From contig JAUWKK010000124.1 in NCBI GenBank assembly GCA_030614245.1, positions 1 to 7,684 of the forward strand: a stretch of DNA of 7,684 bases, read 5' to 3'. Source of the DNA: Planctomycetota bacterium. Lineage in GTDB: Bacteria > Planctomycetota > PUPC01 > JABMSA01 > JAUWKK01. The notes beneath the pieces were generated by a model, which saw only the letters and a list, made by a program, of their open reading frames with translations, did no database searches and had not been told where the DNA came from. Made by a program: the position numbers and the translations under genes. Positions 1-5,616 of this stretch are shown here, in pieces (the stretch's first letter is position 1; each line of letters opens with the position of its first letter).

Positions 1-65
1 AAGGCGAGTGGATGGTATTTTCCGGCGAAGATGGCCTTGAGCTCTAACTTGGCGGCCTGTGCTCA
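1..65 (-). other. In-frame continuation of the pilP-like gene beyond a TGA codon
   Basis: Reading on in the same frame after the TGA at 65-63 gives AQAAKLELKAIFAGKYHPLA up to the window edge with no further stop. The stretch KLELKAIFAGKYHPLA has the alternating beta-strand look of the start of the periplasmic domain of PilP/GspC/GspB-type proteins (a pattern like L.L.GI..G..P.A.I.G). It follows exactly where the upstream part of the gene stops short. No start codon or ribosome-binding site for a separate gene is visible around the TGA. I infer that the real gene runs through this point and past the window, and that TGA is a nonsense mutation (CGA to TGA is one transition), a base-calling error or, less likely, a recoded codon. 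Confidence 0.6.
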
Positions 66-422
66 GATATTCTCGGCTTCGACCTTTGCAGACGGCATCT
101 TCGATGCGTTTCCAGGTGGCATCAGGGGGGCTTTCGGCTTCTGCATTATCTCGCGCAGATTGCCCGCAGGCTCGAACGGGTCGCGCGTGATGATGACCAC
201 CTGCGGCGGCTGGACGAGTTTGAGCCTGCGGCCAACGGGGGCACGCAGCACGGCAAGCGAGGCGGCCGGCGATGCCGGCGGCTTCGGAAGAGCCGATGCC
301 GGCGCGTTGCCCGGCGCCGCAACGTCCGGAGATGCGTCGGCGCTAACATAGCGATACAGCAGCAGGCCGCCCAGTACCACCGCCAACACGCCCACTACTA
401 TGAGCTGCGTCCGCTGGCTCAT
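63..422 (-). CDS. PilP-like inner-membrane protein, ended by an early TGA
   Basis: The 119-residue product has a short cytoplasmic start, one membrane helix (about residues 7-24), a Pro/Ala-rich periplasmic linker (about 30-57) and an RDPFEP motif (80-85). RDPF-type motifs just ahead of the periplasmic beta-domain are typical of PilP and of GspB/GspC-like proteins, which join the PilN-PilO inner-membrane pair to the secretin. The ATG overlaps the pilO stop (ATGA, 422-419), showing translational coupling, and AAGGG lies about 11 bases upstream. PilP proteins are usually about 170 residues or longer. Here the beta-domain is missing because of the TGA at 65-63, after which the same frame continues plausibly. 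There is no N-terminal lipobox Cys, unlike classical PilP lipoproteins. The assignment rests on position after pilMNO, topology and the RDPFEP motif. The gene is either broken or affected by a sequence error. Confidence 0.65.
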   Translation of the reverse strand: MSQRTQLIVVGVLAVVLGGLLLYRYVSADASPDVAAPGNAPASALPKPPASPAASLAVLRAPVGRRLKLVQPPQVVIITRDPFEPAGNLREIMQKPKAPLMPPGNASKMPSAKVEAENI

Positions 423-985
423 GCCGAATGCGCCCTTCTTGGTCTTTTCTTCGCTAATCCCTGCTTCCCGCCCGGTGGAAGGTGCAGATGCAGCAGCATC
501 TCCGCCTCGCAGTTTCTGTTGTCGCTCTTACCGGTTACTGAGAGTTTTTCGACGGTGGCGATCTGCTCGATGCGTTCCAGTCCGTTGAGGAACAGATATA
601 GCTTCGTGAAGGGTGCCACCGCCACGATACGAATGGGCATGAAGTGCGAATCGCCATTATTTTGGGGATTCCCGGGCCTGAGCAGGCGTATGGTGACGGC
701 TGTCTTGTCGGCGACGGTGGCGAGTTCTCCCAGGAACCGGTCGGCAGTGCCGGGCTTGGCGAGAGCGGCACGCGAGCTCTCGCGCAGAGGCTCGAGCTTC
801 TGCTGCGCCGTTTCCAGTTCCGCCAGCAGGTTCCGGTGTTCGGCGTCGAGCGTCTTCAACTGCCGGGCCTGGAGTTCGAGCGCCTCCTGCTCGTCGATGC
901 TGCCCCGGAAGAATCCGAAATAGGATGCGCCGACGAGAATCATCAGCGTGACGAGCCCTATTGCGTCGACCTTGCTTGGAGTCAT
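419..985 (-). CDS. pilO: PilO-like type IV pilus assembly protein
   Basis: The 188-residue bitopic inner-membrane protein has a short N-terminus, a membrane helix (about residues 8-27), a coiled coil (about 30-75, rich in Glu/Gln/Leu/Arg) and a ferredoxin-like periplasmic domain. That domain includes a FLGELATVADKT helix (84-95), a PIRIVAVAPFTKLYLFLNGLERIEQI segment (117-142) and a CEAEMLLHLHLP strand (159-170). This is the layout of PilO/GspM, which pairs with PilN. The C-terminal tail is basic (KKRPRR). I chose ATG at 985 because the native helix begins just after it. The frame is open upstream to a GTG at 1069, but those residues are encoded by the inserted repeat copy A. A G-run (997-993) seven bases upstream may be a weak ribosome-binding site. 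The stop overlaps the next start as ATGA. Confidence 0.85.
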   Translation of the reverse strand: MTPSKVDAIGLVTLMILVGASYFGFFRGSIDEQEALELQARQLKTLDAEHRNLLAELETAQQKLEPLRESSRAALAKPGTADRFLGELATVADKTAVTIRLLRPGNPQNNGDSHFMPIRIVAVAPFTKLYLFLNGLERIEQIATVEKLSVTGKSDNRNCEAEMLLHLHLPPGGKQGLAKKRPRRAHSA

Positions 986-997
986 TGCGGCGCCCCC

Positions 998-1080
998 ATC
1001 TAAGGACAGGTGAAAGGTGAGCAGGAGACAGGTGACAATCTCAATCTCTCGACTGTTCCACTGTTCCACTGTTCAGCTTA
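998..1080 (-). repeat. Approximately 76-bp interspersed repeat, copy A (pilN/pilO junction)
   Basis: Positions 1005-1080 match copy B (2366-2441) at 74 of 76 bases with no gaps by hand alignment. The element lies between two copies of GCCCCC (992-997 and 1081-1086), which could be a target-site duplication. It supplies the final 12 codons and the stop of pilN. Internally it has three approximately 8-bp tandem units (on the minus strand AACAGTGG, AACAGTGG, AACAGTCG). Related AGGTGA-type words in the opposite sense fill the other half, so each end can pair with the other. Confidence 0.85.
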
Positions 1081-1745
1081 GCCCCCCAGTATTCCATCGT
1101 GCAGAGCAGTTCGAAGGTCTTGAGCTCGCTGAGGCTCCCCTTAGCCTGCTCGGCGAAGAGCAGTTGGACGTTGCCGATCTGTTCCGCCCTGCGCAGGCCG
1201 GCTATGAAGCGAGTCAGTGCGATGTCCGAGAGCGTGTAGCCTTTAAGCGTGAGGATGGGACCGGAGTGCTGGGGTCTCTCCTTCTTCTCTTCACGTGGCT
1301 TGCGTGGCGAGCTGTTGAGCCGTGCGCGGCGCCGCGAGATCCGTTTCGAGGTCGAGGCGGCCCTCTCGGATTTGGCCTCCTCGGCCGCAGCCAGTGTCAT
1401 GTCCGTCAGAACGATATCATCTTCAATGCAATCGGCGATGTACGGGAGCAATCCGGATCGGTACTTGCGCGAGAGTAAGGATGTTACTCGTGACAGGTTC
1501 GTTTCGAGCTTGGTTCGTTGGGTGGCGAGTTGTGCGAGCCGTGCGCGGAGCTGCTCGACCGACTTGGCGAGACTGTTGCCGTTGGTGATGACGCTTCGGG
1601 AACTTGCGAGCTTCCTGTGCTGCCAGAGCGCCCCCGATCCCACGGCGGTGAAGGCGATGGCCAGGACAACCCCCCAGCCCAGCGCGTGGCGGATCGCTGC
1701 CTGCCGCACGAGGAATTCCTCTGGAATGAGGTTGATGCTTTTCAT
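1041..1745 (-). CDS. pilN: PilN-like type IV pilus assembly protein
   Basis: The N-terminus MKSINLIPEEF (residues 1-11) carries the INLIP motif that docks into PilM. It is followed by a membrane helix (about 21-41), a coiled coil (about 55-92) and a periplasmic domain ending LKTFELLCTMEYWG. This is the PilN/GspL-type bitopic subunit that pairs with PilO. The ATG overlaps the pilM stop (ATGA at 1745-1742), and GGGAGG lies six bases upstream. Two things are odd. Residues about 121-162 form a strongly basic, low-complexity Arg/Ser/Lys/Glu insertion between the two halves of the periplasmic domain. The last twelve residues (KLNSGTVEQSRD) and the TGA stop at 1043-1041 are encoded by repeat copy A. 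Before insertion the gene probably ended at EYWGAPQ. At 234 residues it is somewhat longer than usual, because of the basic insertion. Confidence 0.88.
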   Translation of the reverse strand: MKSINLIPEEFLVRQAAIRHALGWGVVLAIAFTAVGSGALWQHRKLASSRSVITNGNSLAKSVEQLRARLAQLATQRTKLETNLSRVTSLLSRKYRSGLLPYIADCIEDDIVLTDMTLAAAEEAKSERAASTSKRISRRRARLNSSPRKPREEKKERPQHSGPILTLKGYTLSDIALTRFIAGLRRAEQIGNVQLLFAEQAKGSLSELKTFELLCTMEYWGAKLNSGTVEQSRD

Positions 1746-2986
1746 CCCGTGCCTCCCTGCCCATCGGCAGGCCGGTATTCACTCAGTGCCAAACCCGCCG
1801 CAACCGCGAAGGCCGGCGAATCGCCGTCGGTGGGGTCGCTGCCGAAGAACCGCGAGAGCCCCGGCAAGACGTCAACCTCGAGGCCCAGTTGCTGTGCCAG
1901 GAAGACGTCAAGCCCCTGCAGGAGCGCGCCGCCACCGGTGAGCATCAGCCGCTTGATAGAATCGCCGTGCGCCTGCATAGCGAAATAGCGCAGGAATTTC
2001 TGGGCCTCCTGTGCCAGTTGTTCCACGGCCGGGCGCGTCAGGTCGCGTATCACCGTGGCGATCTTCTCTTGAGAGATGACCACGGCTCCGCCGGGAGATG
2101 ATCCCAGCAGCGGGTCACTGCCGCTGGCGCTCTGGAGCGGGACCTGTGCATTCCCTCCAAGGCGGGCAGGGATGCCGAGGCCGTGCTCGTGTTTGAGCGC
2201 TTCGGCGTTCTCGAGGCTCATTTCGAGGCCGTGAGCTATCAGCTTTGTGAGTCTGGAGCCGCCCTGTAGAATCTGGCGGCTGAGGCGGAGTTCATTGCCC
2301 GCCACGACTATGGCGGTGGTGGTCGTGCGGCCGATGTCCACCGCCGCCAGCGGGGTGGAACCATAGACAGGTGAAAGGTGAGCAGGAGACAGGTGACAAT
2401 CTGAATCTCTCGACTGTTCCACTGTTCCACTGTTCACCTTACCATCGTAGTCCCTCCAGCAGCCCATCAGCCGACATAGCGCCGTCGGGACGACTTCGAC
2501 GGCATCGACAGCGACGCCGGCACGCTTTGTCATCCGCACGAACCTCTCGACTGTCTTCTTACGGGCCGAAGCCACGAGCACTTCGGCGTGGCGCTCCTTG
2601 CCGGCGGTTGTCTCGCCCAGGACGACGTAGTCGACTACGGCCTCGCTGATGTCGTAGGTGAGATACGATTCGGCTTCCCAGCGGAGCATCTTCTGTATGT
2701 CTTCGCCGGACCCCGGCAGCGTGAGCGTTCTGACGTCAACAATATCGGACGGGAGCGTGGCCACCCCCTGGCGTCCTGCAAAACCGTTCGATCCCAGGGC
2801 GTGCGGGAGCAGATCGCAGAAGGCATCCTGGTAATCGTCACCGAGCGTCTCGAACTGCTGCGGCAGCTCGAAGCGCGCCGAAGCTTTCACCTTGAAGCCC
2901 TTCTCGCAACGCTCGAGCTGAATCAGCTTCACGTTGTCGAGGCAGACGTTGATGCCGATACGCGTATTGCGGTTCGATCTTGCCAC
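1742..2986 (-). CDS. pilM: PilM-like actin-fold ATPase with a repeat-derived 27-residue insertion
   Basis: This is a cytoplasmic FtsA/actin-type protein that recruits PilN. Visible motifs are the phosphate-1 region IGINVCLDNVKLIQL (residues 10-24), an MLRWEAESYL helix (100-109), the phosphate-2 motif AAVDIGRTTTT (214-224) and the adenosine motif LMLTGGGALLQGL (347-359). The start is GTG at 2986, with GAGGT six bases upstream, 13 bases after the pilV-like stop. The stop overlaps pilN as ATGA. The 414-residue length exceeds the usual approximately 350 for two reasons. Residues 183-209 (KVNS...SPVYG) are the translation of repeat copy B, placed just before the phosphate-2 strand. A Gly/Ser-rich loop at about 276-300 adds more. 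Without the insertion the protein reads RDYDG-STPLAAVDIG, a smooth PilM sequence. All nucleotide-binding motifs are intact, so the protein may still work. Confidence 0.92.
   Translation of the reverse strand: MARSNRNTRIGINVCLDNVKLIQLERCEKGFKVKASARFELPQQFETLGDDYQDAFCDLLPHALGSNGFAGRQGVATLPSDIVDVRTLTLPGSGEDIQKMLRWEAESYLTYDISEAVVDYVVLGETTAGKERHAEVLVASARKKTVERFVRMTKRAGVAVDAVEVVPTALCRLMGCWRDYDGKVNSGTVEQSRDSDCHLSPAHLSPVYGSTPLAAVDIGRTTTTAIVVAGNELRLSRQILQGGSRLTKLIAHGLEMSLENAEALKHEHGLGIPARLGGNAQVPLQSASGSDPLLGSSPGGAVVISQEKIATVIRDLTRPAVEQLAQEAQKFLRYFAMQAHGDSIKRLMLTGGGALLQGLDVFLAQQLGLEVDVLPGLSRFFGSDPTDGDSPAFAVAAGLALSEYRPADGQGGTG
1752..1757 (-). promoter_or_regulatory. Ribosome-binding site of pilN
   Basis: GGGAGG on the minus strand lies six bases before the pilN ATG (1745), inside the last codons of pilM (…GQGGTG). 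With the ATGA overlap it indicates coupled translation. Confidence 0.7.
2365..2440 (-). repeat. Approximately 76-bp interspersed repeat, copy B (inside pilM)
   Basis: This copy is nearly identical to copy A and in the same orientation. It is bounded by ACCAT at 2360-2364 and again at 2441-2445, a 5-bp direct duplication. Element plus one duplicate is 81 bases, or 27 codons, so the pilM frame is kept. The minus-strand ends AAGGTGAACAG and CTGCTCACCTT are inverted repeats with one mismatch. It has no coding capacity of its own, so if mobile it would depend on an enzyme acting in trans. Confidence 0.85.
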
Positions 2987-2992
2987 GATCAG

Positions 2993-2997
2993 ACCTC
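2993..2997 (-). promoter_or_regulatory. Ribosome-binding site of pilM (supports the GTG start)
   Basis: GAGGT on the minus strand sits six bases before the GTG at 2986. This spacing supports GTG as the true pilM start, since no ATG is available ahead of the phosphate-1 strand. Confidence 0.7.
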
Positions 2998-2999
2998 GT

Positions 3000-3545
3000 C
3001 TACGGCGCCGCCGGGGTGATCTTCTCCTCGAGCAGAGGCGCGTCGGACCTGTTGCCGCCGAAGAACCTCAGCACAGTCAGTCGGACCACAATGCGATTGT
3101 CGCGTTTGACGGTTACCCTGATCCGCTTGACGTCCGAAGGGTCGCCCTCTGCTATAATGGTCGTCAGGTCGTCCTGATCGACCTTGACCACTTCCACGCT
3201 ACGTATATATTCGGTGTAATTGTTGTCCGGGTTACCATTTCTGTCACGAGGCGGCTGATCGGTGTAGCCGTCGTAGTCGTCAACGTCGTCGAAATCCGCA
3301 CGATTTGCATCGTTTTCGTCCGGCTCCAAGCCGTATGTGCAGTTGTCGGCAGGGTCTTCCCACGGCACGAGGTCGATCTCTTCGATCAGCAGCTGTGCGA
3401 GTCCGACGGCTGCGGCAATGTCGTGGCTCGTCTCGGCAGTTGATATAAGCTGCGGCATGAGCGCCATCACGGCGGCCATTCCAGTGCCCGCGATGAGTAT
3501 GGCGAGGAGCATTTCGACGAGTGTAAAGCCGCGCTGACGTTTCAT
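3000..3545 (-). CDS. GspI/PilV-like prepilin (minor pilin)
   Basis: A classical type III (prepilin) signal is present: MKRQRG | FTLVEMLLAILIAGTG. Cleavage by the prepilin peptidase would fall after Gly6, Phe would be N-methylated, and Glu sits at +5. The hydrophobic N-terminal helix spans about residues 7-30. The globular part contains an EEIDLVPWEDP segment like the minor-pilin region after the helix, then a very acidic Asp/Asn-rich insertion (about 72-110) that could bind calcium, then a C-terminal beta-sheet (IRVTVKRDNRIVVRLTVLRF). The 181-residue size fits PilV/GspI. The ATG overlaps the previous stop (TAATG), with AGGGAG seven bases upstream of the TAA-overlapped start. It probably assembles with the other minor pilins into the priming tip complex. 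Exact assignment as GspI or PilV is not certain. Confidence 0.85.
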   Translation of the reverse strand: MKRQRGFTLVEMLLAILIAGTGMAAVMALMPQLISTAETSHDIAAAVGLAQLLIEEIDLVPWEDPADNCTYGLEPDENDANRADFDDVDDYDGYTDQPPRDRNGNPDNNYTEYIRSVEVVKVDQDDLTTIIAEGDPSDVKRIRVTVKRDNRIVVRLTVLRFFGGNRSDAPLLEEKITPAAP

Positions 3546-5515
3546 TAACGAATCTCCCTGACGGAACCGGCTATGAGCATCAAGCCGCGGCCGTTGCCTG
3601 TCCCGTGGAAACCCACGATCGGGTAATCGGCAAGCTGGGGATCGTGCCGCATCCGGGTGCCACGGCCCAGGACTTCCACACTTCGGCCGATTATGCAGCC
3701 GACGAAGTCCACCGGAGTGCTGTCGGTGCCTTTGTTGAACACCGTGAGCTGTTCCGTAGCATACAGGATGCCCCTGATGATATTCGGATGAGAACCGGCG
3801 ACGGTGCCGTTCCGGTCAAAATCTGCTGAACACTGAATCTCGTGCATCGAGTCTTCGATTTCATAGATCAGTTCCCCCTGCACCAGCAGCGTGGCATGGG
3901 GAGCGAACTTCTCCGCACCATCGCACCCCGCCACGTCGCGTTCGAGCCACGGCACGTCGTCGTCGGTGGGGTGATAGGCCGGGTCGTTCGTCAGCAGGAT
4001 CACGTCGAGGCGCGGCGAATCGATGCCGCCGCCTCTGAGCGGTTCCTCAGATCTATCGCAGATTATCAGCGTGTGAACGCCGTAGTGCAGCCAGCCGAGG
4101 TAAAGCGGCTTAGGCCTCCCGTATTGTATTCTGCGCCCGGCCCACAGCCATCGTCGCCAACCCCACTGGCCATCTTCGTCCTGGATGTTGGCGCAGAAGT
4201 CCTTTCGTGTTATGCCCCCTGAAATGGAGATTCTGAACGCATTGGGATCGTGGCAGTCCGAAGGGTTATCCGGATCGAAGTTCGGCCCCGGGCAGTAGTA
4301 GCGCCCCCACGCATACCAGTCGTCGCTGAACGGGATGTGGACGCCCGTCGTCCAATAGTCATTCAGGTCGCCGCGGGTGGTATCGTTGTGGTTGTGAACT
4401 GTGATCCCGGCTATGGAATCAGCGTTCGGGTCGGCATCGGGCGGATCGGTGCGGGAGTCGCTGTACGTGCGGTCCTGCCGCATGAGCCCATTCGTTCTCC
4501 CTTGTATGCCGGGGTATACCCACATGAGCGTGGCGCCCCCCCCCGCTTGAGGGTCGGGCAACTGGTAGCCGGTCTGCCGCGCGGGCTCATGCCAGGCTCC
4601 GCCGCAGACGATGACTTTCTTTGCATTCAATACCACCAGGGTGGCGATCAGGCGGAAGTTCTCGAGTATGACTTTTTCGTTTTCAGCGTCGAACCAGTAG
4701 ATGCCGTTGCTGTCGGTGGGCCCCCACGGGTTCACTGTGGAACTCAGCACGTCGTTGCGCATCACGAATTTGCTGCCATCCCGCGCCGGGGAGATTAAGC
4801 TGCCTTGCGCCACATACCACGACCAGTTCACCGAAGGAACCGCCAGAAGCTCCTCTGAGTTGAGGAGGGTGGTATCGGCATCGTCGAAGTCATTGTCAAT
4901 ACTCTCGCCGGACGGCACTATCATATTCCCTCTCACGTCGGCGAGCGGCCCGGAACCTCTCTCGATGTCCCTGTTGCTCCGCACGTCACCGAGCACCTTG
5001 ACTCCTTCAGCAATAGTCATATCCTCGACCATCGAAAATGCAACATATTGTACTGCACGCTGGGGCGGAGCCACGGCTGCGGCTTCGAGCGTCCGCGTGG
5101 CCGGTCCTGCGCGGCCCTGCGACGTGATCACTACGGGGTCTATCGGATTGTCGTTCAGGTCGCCGTCTTCGTCGTGGAACCGGACGGTGAACGAGCCGCC
5201 GGCGAATGTGCGGTTGATGGGGGTATCGTTGAAATCGTGTTGCGAGAGTGCGAGCCAGATCGCGTATTCCATGCCGACGCGTGCATTGAGACCGGCCTGG
5301 TGCGCCTGGACGACGTTTCGGCTGATGCGAAGCTGCAGGCCCGTCTCCGATGCCATCGATAATGCGACTATCGCCAGCCCCGACAGCAGCACGATGCACA
5401 GGAGCGCAACGAACCCGCGATCAGTAGGGAGACAGTTGAAAGTAGAGCAGTAGAAAGAGAAGAAGGCTCTTCTCACCTGATCAACTCTCTCCTGATCAAC
5501 TCTCCAATTTCGCAA
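3545..5515 (-). CDS. Large PilX/GspK-like prepilin with beta-rich ectodomain
   Basis: The protein is 656 residues from a TTG start. After a repeat-encoded leader (about residues 1-30) comes TDRG | FVALLCIVLLSGLAIVALSM (cut after Gly34). The next stretch, RISRNVVQAHQAGLNARVGMEYAIWLAL, has the post-helix pattern of PilX/GspK proteins. There is no Glu at +5 (Leu instead), as in GspK. The remaining approximately 570 residues are soluble and rich in Asp, Gly and Trp. The C-terminal part (GILYATEQLTVF...VDFVGCIIGRSVEVLG...MRHDPQL) resembles the beta-solenoid domain found at the end of many environmental PilX-like proteins (GLIYAP...YGAVV.KSV....). It is much larger than PilX or GspK (about 200-330 residues), suggesting a tip adhesin or exposed cap. 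Its true start is uncertain because repeat copy D occupies the 5' end. A run of nine G lies within the gene (4544-4536). Confidence 0.72.
   Translation of the reverse strand: MRNWRVDQERVDQVRRAFFSFYCSTFNCLPTDRGFVALLCIVLLSGLAIVALSMASETGLQLRISRNVVQAHQAGLNARVGMEYAIWLALSQHDFNDTPINRTFAGGSFTVRFHDEDGDLNDNPIDPVVITSQGRAGPATRTLEAAAVAPPQRAVQYVAFSMVEDMTIAEGVKVLGDVRSNRDIERGSGPLADVRGNMIVPSGESIDNDFDDADTTLLNSEELLAVPSVNWSWYVAQGSLISPARDGSKFVMRNDVLSSTVNPWGPTDSNGIYWFDAENEKVILENFRLIATLVVLNAKKVIVCGGAWHEPARQTGYQLPDPQAGGGATLMWVYPGIQGRTNGLMRQDRTYSDSRTDPPDADPNADSIAGITVHNHNDTTRGDLNDYWTTGVHIPFSDDWYAWGRYYCPGPNFDPDNPSDCHDPNAFRISISGGITRKDFCANIQDEDGQWGWRRWLWAGRRIQYGRPKPLYLGWLHYGVHTLIICDRSEEPLRGGGIDSPRLDVILLTNDPAYHPTDDDVPWLERDVAGCDGAEKFAPHATLLVQGELIYEIEDSMHEIQCSADFDRNGTVAGSHPNIIRGILYATEQLTVFNKGTDSTPVDFVGCIIGRSVEVLGRGTRMRHDPQLADYPIVGFHGTGNGRGLMLIAGSVREIR
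3554..3559 (-). promoter_or_regulatory. Ribosome-binding site of the pilV-like gene
   Basis: AGGGAG on the minus strand lies eight bases before the ATG at 3545, within the final codons of the pilX-like gene. It fits translational coupling through the TAATG overlap. Confidence 0.6.
5431..5507 (-). repeat. Diverged repeat, copy D (5' end of the pilX-like gene)
   Basis: The first 21 bases (GACAGTTGAAAGTAGAGCAG onward) match the end of copy C in inverted sense, sharing a perfect 14-base word (TGAAAGTAGAGCAG) with the reverse complement of C. The rest is diverged and contains a 15-bp tandem duplication, CCTGATCAACTCTCT at 5476-5490 and 5491-5505. The tandem is translated as RVDQERVDQ in the pilX-like leader. 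C and D together make a long imperfect inverted repeat around 5508-5530. Confidence 0.55.
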
Positions 5516-5530
5516 GGGCGTCTCCGAAGG

Positions 5531-5610
5531 TAAGGTGAACAGTTGAACAGTCGAACAGTCGAGAGATTCAGACCGTCTACTGTCACCTGCTCTACTTTCA
5601 CCTGTTCTAA
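5531..5610 (+). repeat. Approximately 76-bp interspersed repeat, copy C (between gspJ-like and pilX-like genes)
   Basis: It starts TAAGGTGAACAGTTGAACAG and ends near CACCTGTTC. By hand alignment it differs from the reverse complement of copy B at about 10 of 76 positions. It lies in the opposite orientation to copies A, B and D relative to the operon, and fills most of the gap between the gspJ-like stop (5617) and the TTG of the pilX-like gene. The three tandem units AACAGTTG, AACAGTCG and AACAGTCG are conserved, while the distal half is more diverged. Confidence 0.75.
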
Positions 5611-5616
5611 TTGCCG

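Noticed and set aside
63..65. TGA as a reassigned sense codon across the genome
   Set aside because: TGA ends pilM, pilN, pilO and the gspJ-like gene at sensible positions, including ATGA overlaps, so a general reassignment is not supported.
986..1069. Upstream extension of pilO to a GTG at 1069
   Set aside because: The extra 28 residues are wholly encoded by repeat copy A and its edge. The native membrane-helix start follows the ATG at 985, and the reconstructed empty site puts that ATG in an ATGA overlap.
4701..5453. Plus-strand open frame of 250 codons opposite the pilX-like gene
   Set aside because: It is Ser/Arg-rich shadow sequence of a well-supported minus-strand gene, with no motif and no ribosome-binding context.
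998..5610. CRISPR array
   Set aside because: The repeat copies are hundreds to thousands of bases apart, in mixed orientation, with genes between them and no regular spacers.
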